Below, piece by piece: positions 54,101-63,111 of a DNA stretch of 64,000 bases. Where the stretch lies: contig JANXMZ010000059.1 of assembly GCA_025354385.1 (NCBI GenBank), positions 62,001-126,000 on the forward strand. Direction: 5' to 3'. Position numbers and translations under genes: made by a program. The notes beneath the pieces were generated by a model, which was not told the DNA's origin, ran no database searches, and was given only the letters and a program-made list of their open reading frames with translations. Source of the DNA: Bacteroidota bacterium (lineage in GTDB: Bacteria; Bacteroidota; Bacteroidia; NS11-12g; UBA955). How positions within the stretch are numbered: the first letter of the stretch is position 1; each line of letters starts with the position of its first letter.

Positions 54101-56558
54101 TTACCCAATTATCTTTACCTAAAGCGGTATCAAAATTGATTTGAGCAAAGGTTTCTGTACAACCTGGTTTTGTATCTGAAAGTATAAAAGTAATACCATA
54201 ATTATCTTGACTACTTCCCAAACATTGAACACCTTCTTTTCTCAATTTTTTAGCACTAGGTGGCATTAAAGCGAGGGATATTTGATCATCCATTTCACAA
54301 GCCATTGGCTGGCATAGGTCCTTGTGCCATAAACGCACATTGAAACACCTTACTGTCGGACTTTCATAAAATTTCTGACGGTGCAATGGCGCATTGATAC
54401 TATCTCCTACTTTGTATCCCTGCATGGTTTGAATAGAGAAAACTTTGTGCCATGGCTGAACTAGGTTGGCCGCTATAGTATCTTGAATATATACTACCCA
54501 ATAATTAAATCGTGCAGTGTCATGTATAGAATTTAGGATAATGGATTGACCTAATTGAACGGTTTGGTATTTGGTACCTTTAATTAAATTAGGTGGGAAT
54601 CCATTGTTATTATCAATATAAGCGGTATCTGACTTTCTTAGATAAAAACGTGGGGTTTCGGTTGTGGCATCAAATCGGGCTGGACCAGTTATATAACTTG
54701 GCACCATAATCTTTTGCGCTTTCCAATTTTTAAAAATTACCGAATCCTTGGCCTTGATACCTAGATTATTGTTACCGTAATAGATAATGGTATCTCTGAT
54801 AATTGCCATTTGTTTAGACGGCCATATTTTTACCTGAATACAAAGACCAGAATCTGCATTGTATCTGATACCATTGGCAGCACGTAAACTGTATTTGGTT
54901 TGATAAATTGAATCCCAAGGAGTATACCAATGCTGAGGCGTTGTATCTTTAGAGTATTTGCAATTTTTCAGAACTGTATTGATACCGTTTTTAGTATCTG
55001 TTGTACATTTTTCACAGAAATCGTCATCAAAATCCCAAACACGGATGGTACAATCGTTACCTCTCTTTTTCTTACCATCAGGCCCAAAAGCGGCATCGCG
55101 ATCTACCTGACCAGTTGGTGTTTTAAAAATGTGGGTATATGGATAGTTAAATCCACCTTTGCCTTTTAACCATTTCATATAATTCTTATCGAATGGCTCC
55201 TTAGGGTTTACCAGCGTATCGTGAACAAAATCATATTTCACACTGTCATAAATCATGAACAAACTGTCATCGTCATAATATTTATGGTCGTTGTGATAAA
55301 AAACAGAGTTGTTTGGAAAATGAACAGTATCTGTAATCACACACTGGAATTTTTCAAAATCTTGAACCCTGTCATTCGCCGTTTCTATGGAGGTTTGTGG
55401 GCCTAAAACTAGAATGGTATCATAAATTTCTCTGTTACCACAGATTGGATGAGAGTAGGTAAATTTAATTTTGTAGGGTCCTAAGCCTGAAAACTTGTGT
55501 GAACCTACCCACTGACGGGTGGTATTCAGAGGACCAGTTGGAGGGTCACCATAATTAAATACTGGACTTATAGCTTTAGCAATAGAGCCCCCTTTTATTG
55601 AGAAATTGATAGTTGGTGTTTTTGCACAAACTGAATCAAAATCGGCAAGGATTCTTGGGTCTAATTTAATATTAGTGGCAGAACTAAAGAATGTATAAGA
55701 TTCTTTGCAACCGAATTTAGACCATACGGTTAATTTGGTGTTAAAGTCTCCTGCATTAGGACCTTGCTTGTAGAAAACGTGAGATGCAGTTGGTTTCCAA
55801 CTTTTGTTGTTATAAGTTCCATCGCCCCAATCCCAACGGAATGAATCGATATCCGATAAGGCAATTAATGAATTATTGGTAACTGTTAATTTAACACTGT
55901 CGCAAGCTTGTGGTCTTGGTGATGAAAAAGTCAACCCCATAGAAGCACGCACCACACAAATAGCAGGATAATTTTTTCTAGTAATACAGCCATTGCAATC
56001 TTCAGTTTCAACTAACATGTCGTAGGTTCCACCCGCAGGATCTGTAAAAGATTTACAGAATGTATTTGGCATGCTTGGCGGGCAAAACTTGAACAATTCA
56101 CCGTCTGAGAACAATATCTTTACACACTTTATGCAACTACCGCTAACAGGTTGTGTTTGGTCTTTGAAACAAAATGAATTGCCAAAAAAACATGCTGTGT
56201 CGTTAGACAATTGGATCACATCAATTTTTGGCACCTCTTTAATTGTAATTGTAAAAGTGGTAGAACATGTGTTTCCATTTGCTAGCTTTAAGGTCAATTT
56301 AATTGTTTTTACACCAGAGTTCGTAAAGGTAAAAGTTGGACTACATGTAGCAGTGTTGCTTCCTTGCCCATTAAAATCCCAATTAAAATTGCTGGAACCA
56401 ATGGTGTTACAGAAAAATGTGATGGGTTGACCCACACAAGGCGGGGCCCCGTTCGTAGTAATGCTACACTGGGCATCGACAGACAAATAGCTCAAAAGCA
56501 TGGCTATCATTAGGCCAAATGCTTTAAATGTGCTGTTTATTTTATACTTTATATTCAT
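51102..56558 (-). CDS. Giant secreted PKD/CHU_C protein
   Basis: An 1818-residue exported protein. The signal peptide (1-29, ending SVDAQ) is followed by PKD-like domains (SNFNWDFNGQGSN, then FRWDWGDGTYNN). A long middle region (about 400-1450) of unknown folds, with many Asp and Tyr and several paired Cys (CIVRDWDFDDDFCEKC-like), follows. Further PKD repeats (WKIDWGDSGRSSK, WTWDFGDNHYDN) precede the C-terminal CHU_C domain (TPNSSDGFIGLD, FNIEIKGEEKYELVIFDRWG, ending LNGTVQIIR). It is probably surface-exposed, exported by T9SS. It lies 54 bases after the anti-sigma candidate and ends at the terminator at 51051. An odd point is the domain shared with its neighbour (see findings). Confidence 0.87.
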   Translation of the reverse strand: MNIKYKINSTFKAFGLMIAMLLSYLSVDAQCSITTNGAPPCVGQPITFFCNTIGSSNFNWDFNGQGSNTATCSPTFTFTNSGVKTIKLTLKLANGNTCSTTFTITIKEVPKIDVIQLSNDTACFFGNSFCFKDQTQPVSGSCIKCVKILFSDGELFKFCPPSMPNTFCKSFTDPAGGTYDMLVETEDCNGCITRKNYPAICVVRASMGLTFSSPRPQACDSVKLTVTNNSLIALSDIDSFRWDWGDGTYNNKSWKPTASHVFYKQGPNAGDFNTKLTVWSKFGCKESYTFFSSATNIKLDPRILADFDSVCAKTPTINFSIKGGSIAKAISPVFNYGDPPTGPLNTTRQWVGSHKFSGLGPYKIKFTYSHPICGNREIYDTILVLGPQTSIETANDRVQDFEKFQCVITDTVHFPNNSVFYHNDHKYYDDDSLFMIYDSVKYDFVHDTLVNPKEPFDKNYMKWLKGKGGFNYPYTHIFKTPTGQVDRDAAFGPDGKKKRGNDCTIRVWDFDDDFCEKCTTDTKNGINTVLKNCKYSKDTTPQHWYTPWDSIYQTKYSLRAANGIRYNADSGLCIQVKIWPSKQMAIIRDTIIYYGNNNLGIKAKDSVIFKNWKAQKIMVPSYITGPARFDATTETPRFYLRKSDTAYIDNNNGFPPNLIKGTKYQTVQLGQSIILNSIHDTARFNYWVVYIQDTIAANLVQPWHKVFSIQTMQGYKVGDSINAPLHRQKFYESPTVRCFNVRLWHKDLCQPMACEMDDQISLALMPPSAKKLRKEGVQCLGSSQDNYGITFILSDTKPGCTETFAQINFDTALGKDNWVNAVGANLTSGSIATGNLPPVNPPYNVPPLGYQIMGAPGSRFSKQFTVDDIKDSITGYINVGLIIGNGMWPPDGSAYPSTCIDTVYYNKFARFPILDNKFRIIKPKQGVEFTNICRKDTICLALMPRNRSYVPDVEELNWSLSAANVGKYYDKYYTLQVNESYQRFQKDPNDPTHLFDYLYHKQTSYFDGKYATLDSQYIKVAEVTKWHTEADITPVFDVIKQILLGNNIDVYDLSPAQISDIIWNGKGTFQKPYTGSRGCLDTTGFGKFIRFYKVADKKNILHYRDTTLKPIKTVTGFDGQKYNAYCFVPQYSGFYIANFGLRSRAPENCTMQSGTAKRVIVGFYGVMNYNDTIICHGANVTSCPQFNYFHAYPDICNCLLDPTDYWYDRKSEAGQPQREAKTKWDLSKADDNKSLPNTIFGPFPYGQTGVGTGTPQHCIQLGGLSVPGTLYYESDTGGYYQIRTAAGDSTGCRDTFPQDIFVTAAKAYFGLDQQRPECKTIIEFFDSSSVYDPCVWKLHDKCDYIVKWRIDWGDSGRSSKNTFPNALPSNIAHDYTRNGDFVVTLIVDTYLGCTDTFKLKVHIPGPVPKFDTIIPRKYCVGELVNFDNLSKYLPGDSSIWTWDFGDNHYDNQYYSIRKTNPGKNDTITHRYSAPGRYYIYLSQSFQLKAGNQTKVCSVTFPDTTDGQMPLFYIDIYAYDTVKLGPKDTNVCLNQPVLMTGNVIPVGKYSRFKWNLGNSPTDTLVSSNITQTVSFGKPGIYTIKFRGDKNSVATGSTKVCPAEDSAKITVAFVKADFDIDSSGSPVYCFENKSTNSINHNWSFYNTNDLKSITPASARSFEIQLGYVPSPAEANGPKPCRDFRDSLGTYWVCLESINSIGCRDTVCKKLTNRFEATIRPPNVFTPNSSDGFIGLDKEGLPGNNVFNIEIKGEEKYELVIFDRWGVKVFESKDSKVDWNGTVNNSGATCPNGTYYYILNYRYKGKNKDEPKLNGTVQIIR

Positions 56559-56612
56559 AATAATTTCAAGTTGCTATATTAGATTAAATTTATGGAGTTT
56601 ACAAATGGTTTT

Positions 56613-57497
56613 TTATCGTATTAGTTTCAAGGTTATCACCTTAGTTTTTGAGGGCGAATTAGGGAATTTATAAATTACTGTAACATAGTAAGTACCCTCG
56701 GAGAATAATTCGCCATTTGGCATTACACAATTCCAAGCAGTGTATTTATTAGTCGTTTCAAATACTTTAAAATTTCTCATATCCCTGATTATAATTCTAA
56801 CACTTTCTTCTCCTTTGATGTCTATTAAATAAGCGTCATTTAATCCGTCACCGTTGGGAGTTACCACATCTGGTATGAAAACAAACGAACTATCAATACC
56901 TTTATTGCTATAGGAGTCATTTTTGGATTCTATAGGTTTTACAACTGAGTCCTTTTTAATATGTGTTTCGTTGTAAGAAGTACTGCCCATGGATTTCTCC
57001 GCTTGCTTTAGCACCTCAGGATCTGGGGAGAAAACAATATTACCCTGAGTATTATTGCTATTCATTTCAATAATAACCGGTTGTTCGGGAGTGCCCATTT
57101 CTGCATCCTTCTTGTTTTTCTCTGGATTGTTAGTAACAGATTTGCCTTTATTTTCTTTTATTACAATTGGCAATTGTTTGTCTGAATTTAGAGGGGATGT
57201 TACAGTTTCAACTTCTACATTTTGCTTGGCAGAAAACGCAGATGAAGGTTGTTTGGCAGTTACTTCATTAGTTGAGCTATTTGAAATATAAACTGCTGCG
57301 GTAATTATAGCAGCGGCCACTGCCACTATTCCAATTTTTACCCAAATGGCCGTTTTAGCTACCACTACAGCACTAGTAGTAGAAGCCATTGAGGATGACA
57401 CTGCTTCCCAAACGCCTGCAGGCGGAGTGCTACTTGCACCCTCCAACTGCTGCTTAAAAAAGCTGTCAAATTCTGATATGTCTATGTTTTCCTTCAC
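56613..57497 (-). CDS. Single-pass membrane protein with CHU_C domain, candidate anti-sigma factor
   Basis: A 294-residue protein whose GTG start overlaps the sigma gene stop (GTGA), so the two are coupled. The N-terminal cytoplasmic region of about 45 residues has the pattern STPPAGVWEAV (24-33), which in Bacteroidota often follows ECF sigma genes. A membrane helix lies at about 51-70, a Ser/Lys/Pro linker to about 200, then a CHU_C domain (about 205-294, VVTPNGDGLND, then DIKGEESVRIIIRD, ending TLKLIR). No signal peptide, so the domain is periplasmic and tethered. The anti-sigma role is inferred from coupling and layout. Confidence 0.78.
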   Translation of the reverse strand: MKENIDISEFDSFFKQQLEGASSTPPAGVWEAVSSSMASTTSAVVVAKTAIWVKIGIVAVAAAIITAAVYISNSSTNEVTAKQPSSAFSAKQNVEVETVTSPLNSDKQLPIVIKENKGKSVTNNPEKNKKDAEMGTPEQPVIIEMNSNNTQGNIVFSPDPEVLKQAEKSMGSTSYNETHIKKDSVVKPIESKNDSYSNKGIDSSFVFIPDVVTPNGDGLNDAYLIDIKGEESVRIIIRDMRNFKVFETTNKYTAWNCVMPNGELFSEGTYYVTVIYKFPNSPSKTKVITLKLIR

Positions 57498-58042
57498 TTT
57501 AAATTTTGTTTTAATATTATCGCCTGTAAATGCTGCCTAGCTTTAAAAAGTTGACTTTTACTAGTATTCTCAGTAACATTCAACATTCTTGCTATTTCTT
57601 CGTGTCCATAACCTTCGATTACAAAAAGGTTAAAAACAGTGCGATACCCAGTTGGTAATTTTTGAATAATTTTCATCAAATCATCAACTTTCAAATTCGA
57701 AAGTATATTGGATTCAAATGGTTGATTCTCTGCTATATCAAGAGAATTTGTGGTGGCTTCCTTTTGCGATTTTCTGTAAAACTCAATACTTGTATTAATA
57801 AAAATACGTTTTACCCAACCTTCAAAAGATCCTTTTCCCTCAAATTGACCTAAATATTTAAACATCTTAATAAAACCTTCTTGCAAAATATCCTTGGCTT
57901 CATCACTGTTCCTGGCATAACGCAAACAAATTGCATACATTTTAGGAGATAATATGTCAAATAACTCTTTCTGGGCTTTTGGTTGGTTTTCAATGCATTG
58001 TTTTACAATATCACTTAATTTTTCCGCATTGAAATTCGCCAT
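57494..58042 (-). CDS. ECF-type sigma factor
   Basis: A 182-residue extracytoplasmic function sigma factor. Region 2 is about 22-90 (MYAICLRYARNSDEAKDILQEGFIKMFKYLGQF, then GWVKRIFINTSIEFYRK) and region 4 about 125-180 (LPTGYRTVFNLFVIEGYGHEEIARMLNVTENTSKSQLFKARQHL). It should direct polymerase to a few target promoters when freed from an anti-sigma protein. It is the first gene of a three-gene unit with the CHU_C membrane protein and the giant CHU_C protein. No exact -7 element of the housekeeping type is visible upstream, so it may be self-controlled. Confidence 0.94.
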   Translation of the reverse strand: MANFNAEKLSDIVKQCIENQPKAQKELFDILSPKMYAICLRYARNSDEAKDILQEGFIKMFKYLGQFEGKGSFEGWVKRIFINTSIEFYRKSQKEATTNSLDIAENQPFESNILSNLKVDDLMKIIQKLPTGYRTVFNLFVIEGYGHEEIARMLNVTENTSKSQLFKARQHLQAIILKQNLK

Positions 58043-58117
58043 TTACACAGATTTTTGAATGTTAATTCTATTAGTAGAAGAAAAAAAGTACATCAGGGTT
58101 GCCTAAACTAAAAAAAA

Positions 58118-58588
58118 TTAATTTTCTTCAATTTCTATTTTAGCAATATCATACCTATCCACTAAGGCTTTATAGGTTGTCTCTGAATAGAAGCCAATGC
58201 TCTCAATGGCTTCCACAATATCTTCTTGTTTTAAACCATTGCAAATTCTTCTGAATTTTACCGCTAAAACATTTTCTTCCTTATTGATGGTATAGGATGC
58301 GTACAACATATTTAAATTGTTGTGCAATAATTCTTGATAGAATTGTTCGGTATTAATGGTTGGCAAATAACTCACCGGTGATATGACTTGAAAGATGAAC
58401 AATGGTTCCTCGCTTTCAAAATAGAGCCATGCATTCTGAGTTTTTTGCTCCCAAAGGTCAATGTAAATTTCGGTATCCCCGTTGTAGAGCACCCATTGTC
58501 CCTTTTCTGCACTGCGCGCCTCGGTAGGATTAAGCCCCAAAAAAGCGAGTGTCGATTCAATTAAATTATTGTATGTTTCAAAATCCAT
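58118..58588 (-). CDS. YbjN-domain protein
   Basis: A 156-residue acidic cytoplasmic protein with the layout of YbjN/type III secretion chaperone-like folds: helix YNNLIESTLAFLG, strands GQWVLYNGDTEIYIDLW, then YLPTINTEQFYQELLHNN, and ending VEAIESIGFYSETTYKALVDRYD. The function is unknown; such folds bind partner proteins. It is divergent from sucD, with an exact -7 element 22 bases before its ATG. Confidence 0.75.
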   Translation of the reverse strand: MDFETYNNLIESTLAFLGLNPTEARSAEKGQWVLYNGDTEIYIDLWEQKTQNAWLYFESEEPLFIFQVISPVSYLPTINTEQFYQELLHNNLNMLYASYTINKEENVLAVKFRRICNGLKQEDIVEAIESIGFYSETTYKALVDRYDIAKIEIEEN

Positions 58589-58610
58589 AACGTCTTTTTA
58601 TTAATTTATG

Positions 58611-58618
58611 CAAAATTA
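58611..58618 (-). promoter_or_regulatory. -7 promoter element for the YbjN-like gene
   Basis: TAATTTTG on the minus strand, exact match, ending 22 bases before the ATG at 58588. A near match for sucD on the plus strand (TAATTTCG) is at 58655-58662. Confidence 0.55.
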
Positions 58619-58685
58619 TATGTTTATGGTATCAGATTTTAAACAGATATCACTTAATTTCGCACAAAAATAAATTAAAAAGAAT

Positions 58686-59576
58686 ATGTCAGTATTAGTT
58701 GGTAAAAATTCAAAGGTTATTGTTCAAGGATTTACGGGCAAAGAAGGTACTTTTCACGCTACTCAGATGATAGAATACGGCACCAATGTAGTTGGTGGTG
58801 TAACTCCAGGTAAAGGAGGTACAAATCATCCGGATTTGGGCAAACCTATTTTTAATACTGTGCAGGAAGCGGTTAATGCTACCCAAGCCAATGTATCTAT
58901 TATTTTTGTTCCACCTGCTTTTGCGGCTGATGCAATTCTAGAATCTGCAGATGCAGGTATTGAAGTTATCGTGTGCATTACTGAAGGTATTCCTACCAAA
59001 GACATGGTAAAAGTGAAAGAGTATTTAAGCACTAAAACATGCACTTTAATAGGTCCTAACTGTCCCGGTGTTATGACTCCAGGCGGCGCAAAAGTTGGCA
59101 TCATGCCAGGCTTTATTTTTACACCAGGTCGCATAGGCATTGTCTCTAAATCGGGAACACTTACTTATGAAGCTGTTGATCAAATCACTAAAGCTGGACT
59201 TGGGCAAAGTACGGCCATTGGAATTGGTGGAGACCCTATTATAGGCACTAGTACAAAACAAGCTGTGGAATTATTAATGAACGATCCTGATACAGATGGT
59301 ATTATTATGATAGGTGAAATTGGTGGAGGTATGGAAGCAGAAGCTGCCAGATGGATTCAAGCTAATGGCACTAAACCAGTAGTTGGTTTTATTGCTGGAC
59401 AAACAGCACCAGCTGGAAGAAGAATGGGACACGCGGGTGCTATTGTTGGTGGAAAAGATGATACTGCTGCTGCTAAAATGGCCATCATGCGCGAATGTGG
59501 CATACATGTGGTTGAATCTCCTGCAGAAATTGGCGCTAAAATGCTAGAAGTATTAGGCGCTAAAGCAAAAGCTTAA
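58686..59576 (+). CDS. sucD: Succinyl-CoA ligase, alpha subunit
   Basis: A 296-residue SucD, the CoA-binding and phosphohistidine subunit that makes succinyl-CoA and nucleoside triphosphate in the citric acid cycle. CoA-binding start [24 protein letters not shown] loop, and GHAGAIVGG with the phosphohistidine. The beta subunit (sucC) is not in this window, so the two are unlinked here. It is followed by a strong terminator. Its product succinyl-CoA also links to the mutase at 30015-31571. Confidence 0.96.
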   Translation: MSVLVGKNSKVIVQGFTGKEGTFHATQMIEYGTNVVGGVTPGKGGTNHPDLGKPIFNTVQEAVNATQANVSIIFVPPAFAADAILESADAGIEVIVCITEGIPTKDMVKVKEYLSTKTCTLIGPNCPGVMTPGGAKVGIMPGFIFTPGRIGIVSKSGTLTYEAVDQITKAGLGQSTAIGIGGDPIIGTSTKQAVELLMNDPDTDGIIMIGEIGGGMEAEAARWIQANGTKPVVGFIAGQTAPAGRRMGHAGAIVGGKDDTAAAKMAIMRECGIHVVESPAEIGAKMLEVLGAKAKA

Positions 59577-59596
59577 TCATATAGCAATTTTTTAAA

Positions 59597-59628
59597 AGCC
59601 CTGTAACATTGTGTTGCAGGGCTTTTTC
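59597..59628 (+). terminator. Terminator after sucD
   Basis: AGCCCTGTAACA (59597-59608) and TGTTGCAGGGCT (59612-59623) pair over 12 bases with one G-T pair and a 3-base loop, then a T-run. Confidence 0.9.
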
Positions 59629-59630
59629 TT

Positions 59631-59638
59631 TATCTTTG
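59631..59638 (+). promoter_or_regulatory. -7 promoter element for the ornithine aminotransferase gene
   Basis: TATCTTTG, exact match, overlapping the end of the sucD terminator and ending 10 bases before the ATG at 59649. Confidence 0.65.
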
Positions 59639-59648
59639 CACCACCTTT

Positions 59649-60884
59649 ATGCTGATTACAACCAATTCAAAAGCAGATTATTATATACAGTTGGAAGATG
59701 CCTATAACGCTCATAATTACCATCCTTTGCCGGTTGTAATTGAAAGAGGCGAAGGCGTATTTGTTTGGGATACAGACAACAAACAGTATTACGATTGTCT
59801 TTCTGCCTATAGTGCCGTTAACCAAGGGCATTGCCATCCTCGACTGATAGATGCCTTAACTGAACAAGCAAAAAAACTGACCTTAACATCTAGAGCTTTT
59901 CACAATAATTTGTTGGGCGAATATGCTGAATTTATTTGCAATTACTTTGGCTATGACAGAGTTTTACCAATGAATACTGGGGTTGAAGGAGGAGAAACTG
60001 CCATTAAACTTTGTCGCAAATGGGGTTATGAAATAAAAGGGATTGAGCAAAACAAAGCAAAGATAATTTTTGTAGAACATAATTTTTGGGGTAGAACATT
60101 GGCAGCCATAAGCACCAGTTCAGATGAAGGGAGTTATTCTAATTTCGGTCCATTTACACCTGGTTTTGAAATTATTCCTTACAATGATTTACCCGCTTTA
60201 GAAAAAGCACTTCGAGATAAAAACATCGCTGGTTTTATGTTAGAACCTATTCAAGGTGAGGCTGGGGTAATAGTACCAGACGATGGATACCTGAAAGCCG
60301 CCTATGAATTATGCAAAAAAAACAATGTTTTATTGATTGCAGATGAGGTACAAACTGGCATTGGTCGTACTGGCAAATTATTAGCCTGCGATTATGAATC
60401 GGTAAAACCGGATATTTTAATTTTAGGTAAAGCATTGGGTGGCGGTGTATTGCCTGTATCTGCTGTATTGAGCAGCCATGAAGTAATGTTGACGATTAAA
60501 CCTGGTCAGCACGGCAGTACATTTGGCGGAAACCCTTTGGCATGTGCCGTAGCCATGGAAGCCTTAAAAATTATTACTGATGAAAAACTTTCAGAGAATG
60601 CCTTTAAAATGGGACAAATATTTAGAAGCAGATTATCTGCTATTGACTCTCCACTTATTGAAACTGTGCGTGGTAAAGGACTGCTAAATGCAGCGGTTAT
60701 TAAACCTTATGGCAAAGGTAAAACAGCCTATAATATTTGCCTGGCTTTAAAAGACAATGGCCTATTGGCTAAGCAAACTCACGATCACATTATTCGTTTT
60801 GCACCTCCATTGGTTATTAATGAAGATCAAGTACATGCCTGTTGCGACATTATAGAAAAGACCATTAAAGAAGAAGGTTGTTAA
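59649..60884 (+). CDS. rocD: Ornithine aminotransferase
   Basis: A 411-residue class III PLP aminotransferase that converts ornithine and 2-oxoglutarate to glutamate semialdehyde and glutamate. [23 protein letters not shown] is the typical OAT start, [23 protein letters not shown] the cofactor-phosphate region, [15 protein letters not shown] holds the PLP Asp, and the Schiff-base Lys lies in [23 protein letters not shown] follows. Length and motifs favour OAT over acetylornithine aminotransferase. It converges with a CHU_C gene across 13 bases. Confidence 0.93.
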   Translation: MLITTNSKADYYIQLEDAYNAHNYHPLPVVIERGEGVFVWDTDNKQYYDCLSAYSAVNQGHCHPRLIDALTEQAKKLTLTSRAFHNNLLGEYAEFICNYFGYDRVLPMNTGVEGGETAIKLCRKWGYEIKGIEQNKAKIIFVEHNFWGRTLAAISTSSDEGSYSNFGPFTPGFEIIPYNDLPALEKALRDKNIAGFMLEPIQGEAGVIVPDDGYLKAAYELCKKNNVLLIADEVQTGIGRTGKLLACDYESVKPDILILGKALGGGVLPVSAVLSSHEVMLTIKPGQHGSTFGGNPLACAVAMEALKIITDEKLSENAFKMGQIFRSRLSAIDSPLIETVRGKGLLNAAVIKPYGKGKTAYNICLALKDNGLLAKQTHDHIIRFAPPLVINEDQVHACCDIIEKTIKEEGC

Positions 60885-60897
60885 TTTTTATTTTGCT

Positions 60898-63057
60898 TTA
60901 TCTCAAAAGCATTACCGTTCCCGAGGCATTGCTCTTTTTAATATAGCGCCCACTTGGGGTAGAATAAAACAATTTCCAAAGGTACAAATCTTGCTCGCAG
61001 TCCTTGCCTTTGTATTGACCATTCCATCCAACATTATCCTTATCCGTCTCAAAAACTAACTCTCCCCAACGATTGTAGATTTGAAATAATTTAACTGAGA
61101 TATTTTTCCCTACAGGCTTAAACTCTGCATTTAAAAGGTCATTATCTGGCGAAAAAGCATTGGCCATAAACAAATCACAATAGTCATTTTGAAAAAAGAT
61201 GAATACCGAATCCACTACAACGCCACAAGGATTGCTAACTTGTACCCAATATTTTCCAGGCGCGTATACAAAATATAAGCTATCTGTGGTTCCATCTTGC
61301 CACAAATAAGTAGAGCCGGGACTTGTAGCCCTCAGAACAATGCTATTGCCCTTGCATACGGAAGTATCTTTACCTAGTTCCACTTGAGGAACAGTTGCGA
61401 ATACAACTTTGGCAGTGTCAGAAGCATCACATCTTCCTTCTGTAATTTTTACCCAATAAGTACCCGAGGCATTCACCTGAATACTTGAACTACTTGCTCC
61501 TGTGTTCCACAAATAGGTACCCGAACCGTAATTTGCATTTAGAACAACCGCAGCAGATGAGCAACTTATCACATCATTGCCCAAGGCAGGTTGCGGTGTT
61601 TTATAAATATTGAAATTCTTTGTAATAGAATCGCTGCAATACTTAGTATTTAAAGTATACTTCAATTTATACGAACCAACAACATTGGGCTTAAAAGTAA
61701 AGCCGGGAATTGTTATTGGGAGACCTCCGCTAAATACTCCACCAATTGTAGAATCAGGCACTAAAGTAACTAAATTATTTGAAGTACAATAGGCAGTATC
61801 CAAGCCCGTAAAATTAGCACTTAAGTTTGGAAGTACTTTAACAAAACCTGTATCTCTACCCTTGCATCCATTAGCAGCATAAGCCACATGAATAACTCTG
61901 TATGTGCCTGTATCCTGATAGGTATGTGACACTTTTTTTACATCGCTTGAATCTTTATCGCCAAAGTACCATTTAAAATAGGTTAATGTATTATCAGAAT
62001 TATCAAAATCAAATTGATTGTTTTTAATACACTGAACTAAACTTGGCCCAATGGTCTTGCTGCCAACCGGATTTGGCAATACCTGTACATTGAAAGTCAA
62101 AGTGTCTTTGCAATTGGTAGGCTTTAAATTAACATTGATTAACAGTTCCAAAGAAACCTTAAATATTCCACTCTTTTTGTAGGAATGCTTCATCTTTTGA
62201 AAGATTTCCGTTCCAGAACTATCTCCATAATCCCACACATAAGTATAGGATTTAGGCAAAGGTGAAGGAACTGGTTGGGGATTAACAGTGAAAAAATTAC
62301 CTTCAAAACATTGAATACTATCCTTAAACTTAGTTCTATCTATGAAAGCAACCTTTCTAGGATAAATTCTTACTTTGTCGTAATAATCTGCCAGACAGCC
62401 CATGGAAGGAGATGCACTTAATTTTACAAGCACAACCCCCGATTTATTCTTATAACTATGCGAAACCGCTGTATTAAATGGCGCATTGGCCGTTGGGCTG
62501 GCATCTCCAAAATCATATGTGTAAGTTACTCCAGGAATTGTTGATGTCGAAGAACTTGTAAACTCGTAAAGATTTTTCCGTTCGCAACTGTCCCTAAAGA
62601 TGGTGGTAAAGCCTAAATTTAGGCAATAAGTTGTAACCGTAATGGAAGGTGGTGAAGTAAAATTGTAAAGCGTTTGATTGCCATTATTATCATGCTCGTA
62701 AATTGTAAAAGTATAATCTGTACAGGGTTTAAGACTATCAATTCTAACATAATTGGTGCCATTGGCGTTGTATACGATGAAACAATTAGGAGTATAAACT
62801 GTGGCAGTATTTCCTTTTAGATTAAAATAGGGGGAAGCATTGTAGGAATTATCATCCGATGGTGTAAAACTTGGCACAAGGGTACCCTCGGTTCCCACGA
62901 TTATTCTTGCGTTGCCATCTCCATAAGCAAAGTTTAATTGAATGGAATTACAAGTTATTTGAGAAACTGTAAAATTAGATGCTTGCACATTTGGTCTGGC
63001 AGCCGACAAAGACTGACAGAATAACAAAACAAACCCTATGGCGCATAACTTTTTCAA
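60898..63057 (-). CDS. Secreted PKD/CHU_C protein
   Basis: A 719-residue exported protein. The signal peptide (1-19, ending LSAARP) precedes a fibronectin-like domain (about 25-145, ITCNSIQLNFAYGD), PKD repeats (YTYDFGDASPT, YVWDYGDSSGT, FKWYFGDKDSS), Ig-like units (YLWNTGASSSS, YLWQDGTTDS) and a CHU_C domain at the end (ANAFSPDNDLLN, YNRWGELVFET, ending ASGTVMLLR). It should be a T9SS client. An exact -7 element ends 6 bases before the ATG. Confidence 0.88.
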   Translation of the reverse strand: MKKLCAIGFVLLFCQSLSAARPNVQASNFTVSQITCNSIQLNFAYGDGNARIIVGTEGTLVPSFTPSDDNSYNASPYFNLKGNTATVYTPNCFIVYNANGTNYVRIDSLKPCTDYTFTIYEHDNNGNQTLYNFTSPPSITVTTYCLNLGFTTIFRDSCERKNLYEFTSSSTSTIPGVTYTYDFGDASPTANAPFNTAVSHSYKNKSGVVLVKLSASPSMGCLADYYDKVRIYPRKVAFIDRTKFKDSIQCFEGNFFTVNPQPVPSPLPKSYTYVWDYGDSSGTEIFQKMKHSYKKSGIFKVSLELLINVNLKPTNCKDTLTFNVQVLPNPVGSKTIGPSLVQCIKNNQFDFDNSDNTLTYFKWYFGDKDSSDVKKVSHTYQDTGTYRVIHVAYAANGCKGRDTGFVKVLPNLSANFTGLDTAYCTSNNLVTLVPDSTIGGVFSGGLPITIPGFTFKPNVVGSYKLKYTLNTKYCSDSITKNFNIYKTPQPALGNDVISCSSAAVVLNANYGSGTYLWNTGASSSSIQVNASGTYWVKITEGRCDASDTAKVVFATVPQVELGKDTSVCKGNSIVLRATSPGSTYLWQDGTTDSLYFVYAPGKYWVQVSNPCGVVVDSVFIFFQNDYCDLFMANAFSPDNDLLNAEFKPVGKNISVKLFQIYNRWGELVFETDKDNVGWNGQYKGKDCEQDLYLWKLFYSTPSGRYIKKSNASGTVMLLR

Positions 63058-63063
63058 TTAACG

Positions 63064-63071
63064 CAAATATA
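63064..63071 (-). promoter_or_regulatory. -7 promoter element for the CHU_C gene at 60898
   Basis: TATATTTG on the minus strand, exact match, ending 6 bases before the ATG at 63057. Confidence 0.6.
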
Positions 63072-63111
63072 GCAACTACATTCGGAAAAATCAACTTTTA
63101 AATGTGAAATT

